64,000 nt of DNA, from assembly GCA_003263775.1 (NCBI GenBank), contig JYJJ01000052.1, positions 62,001-126,000 of the forward strand, written 5' to 3'. This document shows positions 1-9,783 of this stretch, piece by piece. The position numbers were made by a program, and so were the translations under genes. Source of the DNA: Vibrio maritimus. GTDB lineage: Bacteria; Pseudomonadota; Gammaproteobacteria; Enterobacterales; Vibrionaceae. Positions within the stretch are counted from its first letter, which is position 1, and each line of letters starts with the position of its first letter. A model generated the notes under the pieces. It was not told the origin of the DNA, did no database searches, and worked only from the letters and a program-made list of their open reading frames with translations.

Positions 1-23
1 TTGCTGCAGCGGAGGGCAAATAA
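1..23 (+). CDS. sucC: succinyl-CoA synthetase beta subunit, last codons (partial)
   Basis: Only the last codons are present. They read AAAEGK followed by TAA, which resembles the C-terminal end of SucC. The TAA shares its last A with the ATG of sucD (TAATG), so the two subunits of the citric acid cycle enzyme are translationally coupled. The identification rests on this short tail and on the sucD neighbour. Confidence 0.8.
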
Positions 24-895
24 TGTCTGTACTAATTAATAAAGATACAAAAGTTATCTGCCAAGGCTTCACTGGTGGTCAAGGTACTTTCCACTCAGAG
101 CAAGCGATCGCTTACGGCACTCAAATGGTTGGCGGCGTTTCTCCTGGTAAAGGTGGTCAAACTCACCTAGGTCTGCCGGTATTCAACACAGTACGCGAAG
201 CGGTTGAAGTGACTGGTGCAACGGCGTCAGTTATCTATGTACCTGCACCTTTCTGTAAAGATGCAATCTTGGAAGCGATTGATGCGGGCATCAAGCTTAT
301 TGTGACTATCACAGAAGGCATTCCTACACTCGATCTTCTAGACGTTAAAGTACGCCTAGATGAAGCAGGTGTTGTGATGATTGGTCCAAACTGTCCAGGC
401 GTTATCACTCCTGATGAGTGTAAGATCGGTATCATGCCAGGTCATATCCACAAGAAAGGTAAAGTGGGTATCGTATCTCGTTCAGGTACGCTTACGTACG
501 AAGCGGTTAAGCAGACAACTGACGAAGGTTTTGGTCAGTCTACGTGTGTTGGTATCGGTGGTGACCCTATCCCAGGTTCAAACTTCATCGATATTCTGAA
601 GTTGTTCGAACAAGATCCAGAAACTGAAGCTATCGTTATGATCGGTGAGATCGGCGGTACAGCGGAAGAAGAAGCGGCAGCATTCATCAAAGAAAACGTC
701 ACTAAGCCGGTTGTCTCTTACATTGCAGGTGTTACAGCGCCTCCAGGTAAACGTATGGGTCATGCTGGTGCAATCATTTCTGGTGGTAAAGGTACAGCGG
801 AAGACAAGTTCGCTGCGCTTGAAGCTGCGGGTGTTAAGACAGTTAAGAGCCTTGCTGACATCGGTAAAGGTCTACGTGAAATTACTGGTTGGTAA
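23..895 (+). CDS. sucD: succinyl-CoA synthetase alpha subunit
   Basis: SucD binds CoA and carries the phosphohistidine of succinyl-CoA synthetase, which makes succinate and a nucleoside triphosphate in the citric acid cycle. The 290-residue length is the usual one. The N-terminal CoA-binding Rossmann part contains the [10 protein letters not shown] segment. GPNCPG lies near residue 125, and the active-site histidine motif GHAGAI lies near residue 248. The start ATG overlaps the sucC stop, and GGAGG sits just upstream inside sucC. A strong hairpin terminator follows, so this is the last gene of the suc operon. Confidence 0.97.
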   Translation: MSVLINKDTKVICQGFTGGQGTFHSEQAIAYGTQMVGGVSPGKGGQTHLGLPVFNTVREAVEVTGATASVIYVPAPFCKDAILEAIDAGIKLIVTITEGIPTLDLLDVKVRLDEAGVVMIGPNCPGVITPDECKIGIMPGHIHKKGKVGIVSRSGTLTYEAVKQTTDEGFGQSTCVGIGGDPIPGSNFIDILKLFEQDPETEAIVMIGEIGGTAEEEAAAFIKENVTKPVVSYIAGVTAPPGKRMGHAGAIISGGKGTAEDKFAALEAAGVKTVKSLADIGKGLREITGW

Positions 896-937
896 TGACT
901 CCACGTTAGCTCTTTGTTTGAAATAGAGTTAAAAATA

Positions 938-969
938 AAAAAGCTCCGATCATACGATCGGAGCTTTTT
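938..969. terminator. bidirectional Rho-independent terminator between sucD and znuB
   Basis: A perfect stem, AGCTCCGATC paired with GATCGGAGCT around an ATAC loop, is flanked by A-runs on the left and T-runs on the right. It can end transcripts of sucD from the left and of the convergent znuCB operon from the right. Confidence 0.9.
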
Positions 970-995
970 GTATGTGCTTATAAAAGAACTTAGTC

Positions 996-1781
996 TTAGT
1001 CTCTAGAGGGAGCTAGCTGGGCAAGTAAGAAAAAGCCAGCAGCGCTAATCACTACCGATGGCCCCGCAGGTGTGTCATAGAACCAAGATAGGCTGAGCCC
1101 ACAAAATACCGACACAATACCAATCGCGGAGGCGGTGAAGGCCATCTGTTCTGGAGTGGTGGTGAACTTGCGGGCCGTGGCCGCTGGAATAATAAGTAAT
1201 GAAGTCATAATCAGCGCGCCGACAAACTTCATACCAATGGCGATGACCAGACCGACCATCAGCATAATGACCAAACGCATTAAGTCGACATTCACGCCTT
1301 CTACAGCCGCGAGATCTTCATTTACCGTCGTTGACAGTAGTGGTCGCCAAAACACGAACAGCAAAGCGCCGATAAGAGTCACACCAGCATAGATGTAAAT
1401 CAGGTCGGTTGGAGAGACTGCCAGCAGATCGCCAAACAAATAGCTCATTAAGTCAACGCGAACGTTATCGAGGAAACTGACGGCAACTAAACCAAGTGAC
1501 AATGCACTATGCGCCAGAATACCGAGCAGTGTGTCTGTGGCCACGAGCTGCTGCTTTTGAAGCGTGACTAGAATGACAGCCAATGCCATACAACAGATAA
1601 CGAGAGCTAGGTATAGGTTGATATCAAACAAGAAACCGAGAGCAAGCCCCATTAAAGAAGCATGAGCGAGCGTATCACCAAAATAGGCCATTCTGCGCCA
1701 AACAACGAATGAGCCAAGTGGGCCAGCAATCAGAGCGATACCAATGCCAGCAATGATGGATGGAAGCAAAAACTCAATCAT
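996..1781 (-). CDS. znuB: zinc ABC transporter permease
   Basis: ZnuB is the membrane subunit of the high-affinity zinc importer ZnuABC. The protein is strongly hydrophobic, with about eight membrane segments, and contains the family stretches [21 protein letters not shown] and [13 protein letters not shown]. The chosen ATG at 1781 (MIEFLLPSI) gives 261 residues, the same as the E. coli protein, and overlaps the end of znuC by 8 bases. A longer in-frame start at 1823 would add 14 atypical residues. The gene is co-transcribed with znuC from the divergent znuA/znuC promoter region. Confidence 0.95.
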   Translation of the reverse strand: MIEFLLPSIIAGIGIALIAGPLGSFVVWRRMAYFGDTLAHASLMGLALGFLFDINLYLALVICCMALAVILVTLQKQQLVATDTLLGILAHSALSLGLVAVSFLDNVRVDLMSYLFGDLLAVSPTDLIYIYAGVTLIGALLFVFWRPLLSTTVNEDLAAVEGVNVDLMRLVIMLMVGLVIAIGMKFVGALIMTSLLIIPAATARKFTTTPEQMAFTASAIGIVSVFCGLSLSWFYDTPAGPSVVISAAGFFLLAQLAPSRD

Positions 1782-2562
1782 GATGCGAGTGCCCATGTTT
1801 ATGGTGTGAACATTGTGAAGCACTGCCTTCTACAGGATCACCTGCTAAATCATGGTGGTGATGAACGTGCTGATGTTGATAGAAAGCCAGTGTTTCTTGA
1901 GTCGCACTGCCAAATAGTGCCACGTAAGATGGATGACGGCTTACCGTTTGTGGCGTTCCTTGACAGCAAATATGATGGTGAAGACAAATCACATTGTCTG
2001 ATTTGGCCATGACGAGATGCAGGTCGTGGGATACCATAAATACCGCGCAGTTGAATCGATGTCTAAGTGTATCGATAAGTTCATACAGATCGATTTGGCC
2101 TTGAACATCTACCCCTTGCGCTGGCTCGTCGAGTACCAGAACATCAGGACGATGCAGTAGAGCACGAGCAAGCAGTACTCGTTGGGTTTCCCCACCGGAC
2201 AATTGATGCATGTTGCTTGAGATTAAATGCTCAGCGCCGACAAGTTTTAGCGCGTCTAATCGCTCTTGAGCACTGTATTTTCCCGCAAGCGCAAGAAAGC
2301 GCTCAACGTTCAGAGGCAAGGAATCGTTAAGTTTAAGTTTTTGCGGTACATAGCCAATTTTGAGCTTGCTAGCGCGGCGAATCGTGCCTTTATAACGCTT
2401 CTGTAACCCAAGAATGACTTTGACTAAGGTCGATTTACCAGCACCATTAGGGCCTATAAGAGTTAAAATTTCCCCTCGGCTAATGGTTAAGCTAATGTTA
2501 TCTAGAACCTTTCGTTTACTGAACTCGACAGAGACTTGGTCGAGTGTAATCAGTTCGGACAT
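1774..2562 (-). CDS. znuC: zinc ABC transporter ATP-binding protein
   Basis: ZnuC powers zinc uptake through ZnuB. Walker A is GPNGAGKST near residue 38, the ABC signature is LSGGETQRV near residue 122, and Walker B is [12 protein letters not shown] near residue 145. The last 35 residues hold a histidine-rich tail with runs such as HQHVHHHH and HHKHGHSHH, which is expected to bind zinc in the cytoplasm and may sense or buffer the metal. The gene is divergent from znuA, and the shared region carries a Zur-like operator. Confidence 0.96.
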   Translation of the reverse strand: MSELITLDQVSVEFSKRKVLDNISLTISRGEILTLIGPNGAGKSTLVKVILGLQKRYKGTIRRASKLKIGYVPQKLKLNDSLPLNVERFLALAGKYSAQERLDALKLVGAEHLISSNMHQLSGGETQRVLLARALLHRPDVLVLDEPAQGVDVQGQIDLYELIDTLRHRFNCAVFMVSHDLHLVMAKSDNVICLHHHICCQGTPQTVSRHPSYVALFGSATQETLAFYQHQHVHHHHDLAGDPVEGSASQCSHHKHGHSHHD

Positions 2563-2585
2563 GAATAGAACTCATTTGCAATTAC

Positions 2586-2608
2586 GTCTTGTTATAATGT
2601 AACATTCT
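2586..2608. promoter_or_regulatory. Zur-like operator between znuC and znuA
   Basis: The core TGTTATAATGTAACATT at 2590-2606 differs from the gammaproteobacterial Zur consensus core TGTTATANTATAACATT at one position. It lies in the 79-bp divergent gap, where a zinc-bound Zur repressor could silence both znuCB and znuA. Confidence 0.85.
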
Positions 2609-2641
2609 GAGCTATTGCAAGCCAGAAGGATTTTAAGCCCT

Positions 2642-3526
2642 ATGTATCGTTACATTCCAGTTGTAGCACTTACTTCACTGCTTTCGTTTCAAGCGCAAGC
2701 ACTGCAAGTGCTGAATAGTATAAAGCCTTTTGAGATGATCTCCCATGAGTTGATCATCGAAGGACAGTCTACCTCGTCGATTCTTAACGCGAACGCATCC
2801 CCTCATGACTATGCACTTAAGCCATCGGATGTGAAAAAAATCCGCGATAGTGAGGTCGTGGTTTGGTTTGGTGACGATCTTGAAACCTTTCTAGCTAAGT
2901 CAGTAGAAGGCAACGCAAACTCACTTGCGGTACAAAACATCGAAGGTCTGTCACTTCGAGAGTATGGTGGTGATGGACACGATCATGGTCACGAAGGTCA
3001 TGACCACGGTAGTTTTGACCCTCATGTTTGGCTCGGTCCAGAACAAAGTCGTCAAGTTGCTCGTGCGATTTCTGCAAAGCTTCAATCTATTGATCCGGAC
3101 AATAAAGCAGCGTACCAAGAAAAGCTGGCCACTTTCGAACGCACCTTGGATAAAACCATTGAAGAGATCCACGGTAAGCTTGAGCCAATACAAGACCAAG
3201 GTTATTACGTGTTTCATGATGCCTATGGTTACTATGAAGAATTCTTTAAGATGAACAACCTTGGCCACTTCACGGCAAGCCCTGAACGTAAACCAGGTGC
3301 CAAAACGTTAATCTCCATTAAAACCACATTGCGTGAACAACAAGTAAAGTGTGTTTTTGCCGAACCACAATTCACACCAGCCGTGGTGAACTCGGTGACC
3401 CGAGGTACTGGTACAAAAGTTGGACAACTTGATCCACTAGGTAGCGATATTCCGGTTGAAGATGGCAGCTACTTTGTATTCCTAAAGTCGATGGCAAATA
3501 GCTTTAGTAGCTGTCTAGCACAGTAG
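2642..3526 (+). CDS. znuA: periplasmic zinc-binding protein of the ZnuABC importer
   Basis: ZnuA captures zinc in the periplasm and hands it to ZnuB. A signal peptide (MYRYIPVVALTSLLSFQAQA) precedes the mature LQVLNSIKP start. Zinc ligands are expected at HDYALKPSD near residue 53, at HVWLGP after the loop, and at HFTASPERKPG. The family's charged loop is present as a histidine and aspartate-rich stretch near residues 110-125. The ATG at 2642 was chosen over one 27 bases upstream because it directly begins the signal peptide. Confidence 0.95.
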   Translation: MYRYIPVVALTSLLSFQAQALQVLNSIKPFEMISHELIIEGQSTSSILNANASPHDYALKPSDVKKIRDSEVVVWFGDDLETFLAKSVEGNANSLAVQNIEGLSLREYGGDGHDHGHEGHDHGSFDPHVWLGPEQSRQVARAISAKLQSIDPDNKAAYQEKLATFERTLDKTIEEIHGKLEPIQDQGYYVFHDAYGYYEEFFKMNNLGHFTASPERKPGAKTLISIKTTLREQQVKCVFAEPQFTPAVVNSVTRGTGTKVGQLDPLGSDIPVEDGSYFVFLKSMANSFSSCLAQ

Positions 3527-3534
3527 GTATCGGG

Positions 3535-3591
3535 CAAGTAAAACTCAATCTGAACACAAGGTTTTATGTGTGTTTGGTTGAGTTTTGCTTG
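3535..3591. repeat. long imperfect inverted repeat after znuA
   Basis: The arms run from CAAGTAAAACTCAA to TTGAGTTTTGCTTG with partly paired ACACA/TGTGT inside. It lies just after the znuA stop codon, so it is probably an RNA 3' hairpin or a weak terminator. No clear T-run follows it. Confidence 0.5.
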
Positions 3592-3760
3592 TGACCAATG
3601 AGTCATTTAGATGGTCCTTGTCACCTTTTTTCTTTCATAACCCACACAAATCCAGTAAATTTACGATATTTATCGATGCAAATTAACTGGGCTTCTTTTG
3701 ATTTTCGCTGCTTCCTTATCACGCTGTTTTGATTTTTCTGCTGGCCATATAGCGACCAGC

Positions 3761-5944
3761 ATGCTCTCACGCGTGCGTAAGATCCTGAGTTGTGCCCCGT
3801 TTTTGTTCACGTTATCGCTACTGCTCGCTCCGCTAGAGAGCGTCAGCAAACCGTTGCCTCCCGTATTCTATCCACTATCACTGCAAGCCAATGGCCAGTT
3901 TTTAGCGGCTAAGCAATTATTTCCTGGTGTAGAGGGTGGACTATGGTCTATCGATGTACATAATCGCGTCCGTTTTTATGACGGTACCCGCTTTATCGAA
4001 CTCGACAACCTGGCGTTTGATAATAACGACGTGACTTTTTTTCGAGGACAGTTTTGGTATGCCAAAGCGAATAAACTGTTTTCGCAGCAGCCACTTGGTG
4101 AGGTCAATCAAGTCTTTACCACTAAATTAACCGAGCATATTCAATCACTGGGCCATGGTGGGGAATATGTCTGGTTTGCAACCGATAATCAGGTTTATCT
4201 TGGCAATGAACATCCATCTAGGTTTGAAATTATCTCAATGGATGAGTTTGAACGCTTCTACGGTGGTGTCGGGGTGAAAATCACAGCGGCGATAGAAACT
4301 CGCGGCGCGTGGTACATCGGCACCAATGTTGGCTTATATCGATGGCAATATGGTGAGTTAGACTATGTCGGCACCGTCCATCGGGGAGCGGTCTCCACAT
4401 TGTTGCTCGAACCAGAATCGAATCGCTTAGTGATTGGGTATCATTCTGGCGTCGAGGTTTTCCCTCTCGATGAACCGATGCAACGTACCTTCTTTCCGTT
4501 GGGTCAACACGTCTTGTCATTGGAAAGCACAGCCAGCCATTTTTGGATTGGCACAGAGCAAGGCTTGTACTGGCTTGAGCGAGATACGCTTGATCTTGAA
4601 CAGGTTGAGTTCAACCCTCACGATGAGTTCGGTCTGGCCGGCGACAAAATCTATGCTTTAGTTGCAGATGGCACTCTGGGAATGTGGATTGCCACCAACA
4701 ATGGCGTTCGCTACTTCTCAGAATACGGTAAGCTGTTTGAGCGTATTTCTGTGTCAATTGACGAAAATCTCAATCGTCTTGAACCCAAACTCGAAGTCAT
4801 GGATAACCCACTCGGAGGGTACTGGGTGATCACCAGTAGCGCACTCTATGCTGTCGATGAAGAAGGTGAGTCCGCAATGATTTACTGGGGTAAGGTCTCA
4901 TCGTTGGCACAACGTGAACAGCATCTGTGGATAGCCACGGAGAGGGGGCTAATGCACCTTGATCTCGATGCTTATCAAATTACAGCGTTGAGACAAAAGA
5001 TAGATAACATGCCCGCCCAAGTAGAGCATATCTCCCTTGGCAGTGGCGATACGCTTTGGCTCAATGATGGCCTACGGTTACTCAGCTTTAATGTTGAAAC
5101 TGAACAAATCAATGACTTCGGTGATGACTGGGTGGTGAGTGAGCACTTACCTGCTAAAGTAACTGAAATCTACGCGTTGGGTGATAACAAGGCTCTGGTC
5201 GGTACTGACCATGGTCTTTACATTATCGATCATGGGCTCAGTCGTTATATCGGTGCTAGTGCCCCTTTTGGTAGTGTTACAGAGTTGGTTGCGGATGAAC
5301 AGCGCATTTGGGCTGCCAGCAGTTATGGCGCTTTTTTGTATGATGATCAGGGCCAAATCTTTACAAGACTAGAGCAGTTCCAAGATAGCACCCGCCCTGT
5401 GTGTGTGACTCAAAGCGATGGGATTTTCTGGTTAGTTAGCTCCGCCGGTCTTACCGCTTATACTGGGACAGGAGAGATCGTCAGGCACCTAGCCGCTCCC
5501 TATGGAGTGATTAGCAATGAGTTCATCAATGGTAGCTGTGCTTATAGTGAGCAAAGTGGCACTATTGTGATTGGCTCCCGTTACGGCATTGTAGAGTTCG
5601 ATCCAAAACGCATTCTCGATAACCCAGTACCGACTCCCAGCGTACTAATATCTCAAGTATCGGTGAGTAACATTGCTCGTCACCTTGGGGACGTTCAAGA
5701 TGCTATTCCAAATGTTGGATACGGGGATTCGGTGGCGATTCAATTCAGCTTATGGCCGTCTGCGCAAGGACACAGTCTCGTCTATCGAACCGGTGATGAT
5801 GACTGGCAAGATATGCAGGGCTTTCAGCTTAATATTGATAAACCATCGCCGGGGCTACACAGCATAGAAGTGGCAGTGAAGGGGAATACGAGTTCTGACT
5901 CAAGCATTCAGTTTAGCTACCAATCAGTACACCATGGTTTATGA
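3761..5944 (+). CDS. periplasmic beta-propeller sensor domain (N-terminal part of a split sensor-regulator)
   Basis: The product starts with a signal-type hydrophobic segment (CAPFLFTLSLLLAPL), followed by about 600 residues of propeller blades with repeats such as GGLWSIDVHNRV, GAWYIGTNVGLYRW and LWIATERGLMHLD. A Y_Y_Y-like Ig domain (HSLVYRTGDDDWQDM) comes at the end. This is the sensor architecture of hybrid two-component regulators of the Reg_prop type, which usually sense sugars. ATG 3761 was chosen over an upstream TTG at 3698. The stop overlaps the next start as ATGA. In the next gene's frame, codons before its ATG read TPWFMTGMFYVLM, a typical link between Y_Y_Y and the membrane helix. 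The two genes are thus probably one protein of about 1,140 residues, broken near 5917-5930. The ligand is unknown. Confidence 0.75.
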   Translation: MLSRVRKILSCAPFLFTLSLLLAPLESVSKPLPPVFYPLSLQANGQFLAAKQLFPGVEGGLWSIDVHNRVRFYDGTRFIELDNLAFDNNDVTFFRGQFWYAKANKLFSQQPLGEVNQVFTTKLTEHIQSLGHGGEYVWFATDNQVYLGNEHPSRFEIISMDEFERFYGGVGVKITAAIETRGAWYIGTNVGLYRWQYGELDYVGTVHRGAVSTLLLEPESNRLVIGYHSGVEVFPLDEPMQRTFFPLGQHVLSLESTASHFWIGTEQGLYWLERDTLDLEQVEFNPHDEFGLAGDKIYALVADGTLGMWIATNNGVRYFSEYGKLFERISVSIDENLNRLEPKLEVMDNPLGGYWVITSSALYAVDEEGESAMIYWGKVSSLAQREQHLWIATERGLMHLDLDAYQITALRQKIDNMPAQVEHISLGSGDTLWLNDGLRLLSFNVETEQINDFGDDWVVSEHLPAKVTEIYALGDNKALVGTDHGLYIIDHGLSRYIGASAPFGSVTELVADEQRIWAASSYGAFLYDDQGQIFTRLEQFQDSTRPVCVTQSDGIFWLVSSAGLTAYTGTGEIVRHLAAPYGVISNEFINGSCAYSEQSGTIVIGSRYGIVEFDPKRILDNPVPTPSVLISQVSVSNIARHLGDVQDAIPNVGYGDSVAIQFSLWPSAQGHSLVYRTGDDDWQDMQGFQLNIDKPSPGLHSIEVAVKGNTSSDSSIQFSYQSVHHGL

Positions 5945-7173
5945 CGGGGATGTTTTACGTTTTGATGGCACTGAGCAGTCTAGTCTTGGTCGGTGCGGTG
6001 ATTTACTGGCGTTCGCGACGCATTCGTTTTATGAACCGCGCTTTAAAAACTCAGGTCGCGTTAAAGACTGAGCAGCTACAGCATCAAAGTCGAGTGTTAG
6101 TGGGTAATAACCAACAATTGCGTAAAGCGTTTAAAATTCGTCAGCAATTGATTCAAGAGCTGGTAGAGCAAGCTGCGCAGCACAGTGCCAACTTTAAGCT
6201 TGAGTCCCTATCTAGCTCGAACTCAACGCCTGTAAGCAGTTTTGAGGGTCTAGATAATGTCAAAGCCATCTTTGATGAGCAAAGCTCCTATCCACTGGTT
6301 TGTTCAGTGTCGAGTGTGCTCAATTTCACCGTCGATGCCTGGCGAAAAGAGCTAGACAGTTACGGGATAAAAGTGGATTTAAAGATGCTGGCAAGCAGTG
6401 ACAACGTTGTGTTGGATACCTGTAATCTGGACATCATCTTCAACTCAATCATTGCCAATGCACTGCGTAGAATGGTGCGTGGGCAAGTCATCAACATTAC
6501 CGTGGATGATGATGGCAGCAAGTTGAATGTGACGTTTGAGGACAATGGGCTACCGTTACCGAATTTTAGCTCGCAAAGTTCCACTCAAGCCTTTGATGTG
6601 AAAGAAAGTCAGCTCGATTTTAGTCCTTCGAGTTTGCCTTCCCATATTCATCGCTCCGGCGGTGAGCTTCAGCCGGTTGAGCGTGGGAACACCAACCGTC
6701 TTACACTACGTTGGATGCTATCGATTCAACAGTCACCCAATAATTTGCCTTCACATTCGGCAAAGTCGTCTTTGGAAACCGAAAGACCATTGATGAGTCT
6801 AGTGACTGAAAAAGAGATGCATGACGTTAAGCCGGATAAACATGAGCAATGGAAACGGCAAGTGACTCAGCTGGTGGCTGAGCAGTATCATGATGCTGAA
6901 TTTAGCACCGCCTCAGCAGCCAAAGCGTTGTTCATCTCCGAACGAAGCTTCCAAAGGCGCTTCAAATCGCAATTTGAGCGAACCTTTACCGACTATTTGA
7001 CCGATGTCCGTATGGAGAAAGCTTGCGAGATGCTTCTGCAAGGCGAAAAAGTCTCTGAAGTGGCTTTTGCTTGCGGTTTCAACGATCCGTCGTATTTCTC
7101 TCAACGTTTCAAAGTCTACTTTGGTGTCCCGCCATCTAAATTTGCCATGATGGACATGACTGAAGGCGACTAG
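5941..7173 (+). CDS. membrane-anchored AraC-type regulator with degenerate kinase domain (C-terminal part of a split sensor-regulator)
   Basis: One membrane helix (residues 5-22) is followed by a coiled-coil-like linker (about 30-80). Next comes a histidine-kinase-like ATPase region with an N-box-like NSIIANALRRM and a G1-like EDNGLPLP but no clear full catalytic set. A two-helix AraC DNA-binding domain follows (about residues 310-405), with KALFISERSFQRRF and VAFACGFNDPSYFSQRFK. No receiver domain is visible. Together with the upstream propeller gene it makes a one-component membrane sensor-regulator. It is convergent with pxpC. The target genes are not evident. Confidence 0.75.
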   Translation: MTGMFYVLMALSSLVLVGAVIYWRSRRIRFMNRALKTQVALKTEQLQHQSRVLVGNNQQLRKAFKIRQQLIQELVEQAAQHSANFKLESLSSSNSTPVSSFEGLDNVKAIFDEQSSYPLVCSVSSVLNFTVDAWRKELDSYGIKVDLKMLASSDNVVLDTCNLDIIFNSIIANALRRMVRGQVINITVDDDGSKLNVTFEDNGLPLPNFSSQSSTQAFDVKESQLDFSPSSLPSHIHRSGGELQPVERGNTNRLTLRWMLSIQQSPNNLPSHSAKSSLETERPLMSLVTEKEMHDVKPDKHEQWKRQVTQLVAEQYHDAEFSTASAAKALFISERSFQRRFKSQFERTFTDYLTDVRMEKACEMLLQGEKVSEVAFACGFNDPSYFSQRFKVYFGVPPSKFAMMDMTEGD

Positions 7174-7182
7174 TCGCTAGTT

Positions 7183-8159
7183 CTAAAGATCAAAGTATCG
7201 ATAGAATGCCTGTTGCTTTAAACGTTCGAGAGGCAAGGTACTGAGTTTAAAGCGAAGTCGTTCGCCTGGCCTTAACTGAGCGGCTTTAGCCAAATCACGA
7301 AAGGCAACCACGCCTAGTTTTTGATAGCCACCTAAGGTTTGGTGATCGCTCAGCATAATGATGGGGTTACCGTCTGGCGGTATTTGCACCGAGCCGGATA
7401 GGATCCCTTCAGAGATGAGTGAGGGCAGAGCTTGAGTGAGACGAGCCGTTTCACTGTCGCTGGATTTTAGCCTTATCCCCATTCGGTTGCTTTGCGCAGA
7501 CACGGTATAGATTTGGCTTAGTAGTACTTCTCTAAGCGCTGTATCAAACTGCTGAAACTGAAAACAAGGGAGCAAGTGCAAGGTTCTCAATCCATCATAG
7601 CTTGGAATCGCGCTTCTGGGGATAGGTTGCGGGTTTTGGGGCTGAAGATCGCTGAGGTCACCAGGCAAATGAGAATTGATGGCTAAACTGTCGCCACAAG
7701 CGAGAGGCTGCCCTGGGTTTAAACCTCCCACACCGTCGCGCTCCACTGTTGAAGTACTACCTAGAAAAGGCTCTATCGCAAATCCGCCAGATACGGATAG
7801 GTAGCTTCGACAGCCGCTGCGAGGTACTTTCAGATGCAGTTCTTGCTCTTTTTCAAACTAAAAGGGCGCCAACTTTGAACGTGCTTAGCGACAATATGCT
7901 GTGGTGAATGGACTTCCGCTAGACAATCAGCGCCAGTGAGTACCATAGTTAAGTCTTGGTTGGCACGAAACTTAATCCGGCCTAAGACGATCTCTAGACT
8001 GGTCGCCGTCATTGGATTACCCAGTAACTTTTGTCCCCAGCAGTGCGCATGCCAATCGGCGGCGCCGCCTTGTGTGAGTCCATAATGAGAGGCATTAGGG
8101 CGCCCCAGATCTTGAGTAGTGACGTGGTGTCCCGCGTTGATCACGACAAGTGCGCTCAT
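7183..8159 (-). CDS. pxpC: 5-oxoprolinase subunit C (frame broken)
   Basis: PxpC is the carboxyltransferase-like subunit of the bacterial ATP-dependent 5-oxoprolinase PxpABC, which opens pyroglutamate to glutamate. The N-terminal part reads LVVINAGHHVTTQDLGRP and contains GGAADWHAH; the C-terminal part contains RDGVGGLNPGQPL. The frame breaks at the five T bases at 7849-7853. One extra base joins the halves through KKEQELHLKVPRSGCRSYLS, which fits the family. The start overlaps the pxpB stop (TAATG). Sequencing error is more likely than decay. Confidence 0.85.
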
Positions 8160-8837
8160 TACTGACCTCCTAGGCTTAAGAATGTGCGGTGGTCAACTGG
8201 CTCGAATCGCACTTTGTCACCAATGTTCAGTAACGATTGTTCTGGCGAGCTTTTGTCAAATAAAGTGAGCGGGCAGTTACCTATGATTTGCCAGCCTCCT
8301 GGGGTATCGCTGGGATATACCGCCGTTTGGTTGTTGGCAATACCGACACTGCCTTTACGTACCCTGGGGCGTGGCGTTTGGTGCTTGGCATGTGCAGTGC
8401 TTTGGGTAGCTCTGCGAGAAAAGCAAAACCAGGGGTAAAACCGATCGCACACACGGTATAGGTGGAACTGCTATGTAGTGTTATGACTTCATCGACGCTA
8501 AGAGAGCAATGCCGAGCGAGTGACTCTAAATCCGGTGCTACCTTAGGAGAGTAATAAGTTGGGAGGGTTTTGATATCCAAACTGCTTGGCGGCGGCTTAC
8601 CAGCAAGATTAAGGTTTTGAATATAGTGTGTAAGTGCCTCTGATGAACAGTAGATAGGGTGAAACTCAATCAGTAAGCTTGTGTAAGAGGGTGTACAGTT
8701 GATGAGTGTACCGGCAAAGGCTTGTTTTATCGTCGCTGCGTATTGCCCGATGAGAAAAGGTAAATCAAGGTCTATCTTGTGACCAAACTCTAGCAGAATG
8801 GTCGATTCACCCACAGGGATATCGAAGGCTTGCTCAC
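8159..8837 (-). CDS. pxpB: 5-oxoprolinase subunit B (frame broken)
   Basis: PxpB is the second carboxyltransferase-like subunit of 5-oxoprolinase. Family marks are LHSSSTYTVCAIGFTPGFAFL and, after the break, GSVGIANNQTAVYP and GGWQIIG. The frame breaks at the GGGG at 8366-8369 (a fifth G restores it). A second probable break lies near 8825, because adding one base there lets a GTG that overlaps the pxpA stop (TAGTG) read MSKPFDIPVGESTILLEF. Repaired, the protein has about 226 residues, near the E. coli length. Without the second repair the first usable start would be the GTG at 8814. Confidence 0.8.
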
Positions 8838-9589
8838 TATTTGCCTCCGCCTACTGTGATTGCGCTATCAAGACGGCTACGCAGCGCTTTTGCCACATCA
8901 ATTGATGCTTGGTTGTCACCATGAACGCATAGGGTATCGATGGTAAGCGTTAATGACTTTCCATCCAGGGTTTTAATTGGCGCACGGGTAATAAACGCAT
9001 CGGCTTGAGTTAAAATCTGATCTTGCTGATGTAGGACAGCATTTTCCATGCTTCTCGGTGCCAGCAAGCCTGAATCTAAGTAACTGCGGTCAGCAAAACC
9101 TTCAAAAAGAATTGATACGCCATAGTCAGCCGCTAGAGTTTGAAATCGCTGATGCTCCCCAGTTGCTAAGACCATGAGAGGTAAACGGAGCGATTGTGCT
9201 GCAGACAATATGGCTTTAAAAATCTCCGGCGAGGACATCATGTCGTTATAGAGCGCACCATGAGGTTTGATGTAACGCACTTTCCCTCCTTGATGTTTGG
9301 CTATCGCTTTAAGCGCCCCCACCTGATAAAGGATTGATTGGGTGAGAGTGTTGTTCTCCATCACCATAGAGCGACGGCCAAATCCTTGTAAGTCGGGATA
9401 ACCTGGATGTGCACCAATGGTGACCTTGTGTTTCAGACACAAGGCGACGGTTTTGGACATATGTTCAGGATCGGACGCGTGGAAGCCACAAGCGATATTT
9501 GCCATATCCAGTAGTGGGATGAGCGTTGTATCACTACCCATGTTCCAATGGCCAAAACTTTCCCCAACATCCCCATTTAACGTCAACAT
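8837..9589 (-). CDS. pxpA: 5-oxoprolinase subunit A, LamB/YcsF family
   Basis: PxpA is the LamB/YcsF-family subunit of 5-oxoprolinase. It opens with LNGDVGESFG and contains NIACGFHASDP, IGAHPGYPDLQGFGRR and KPHGALYNDM, all strongly conserved in the family. The 250-residue length is normal. It is the first gene of the pxpA-pxpB-pxpC operon, which is tightly packed with stop-start overlaps. A structured RNA with its own terminator is encoded about 190 bases upstream on the same strand. Confidence 0.93.
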   Translation of the reverse strand: MLTLNGDVGESFGHWNMGSDTTLIPLLDMANIACGFHASDPEHMSKTVALCLKHKVTIGAHPGYPDLQGFGRRSMVMENNTLTQSILYQVGALKAIAKHQGGKVRYIKPHGALYNDMMSSPEIFKAILSAAQSLRLPLMVLATGEHQRFQTLAADYGVSILFEGFADRSYLDSGLLAPRSMENAVLHQQDQILTQADAFITRAPIKTLDGKSLTLTIDTLCVHGDNQASIDVAKALRSRLDSAITVGGGK

Positions 9590-9783
9590 AAAACCACTTC
9601 CTTTTCTGTGTTGAACAGCACCAGCTAGCTACCTAGGAATAAATTATGTCGTTAGGGGGAGCGATTTACAATTTGTGAACAGAGGATTTGTGAGCCTAAA
9701 AGTTGTCAGTAAAGAGTTTATGAAAAGAGTAGTTAGAGCAAAGAATGATAAGCAGAAAATAGGCGAGGAAGTTTACAGCAGAC

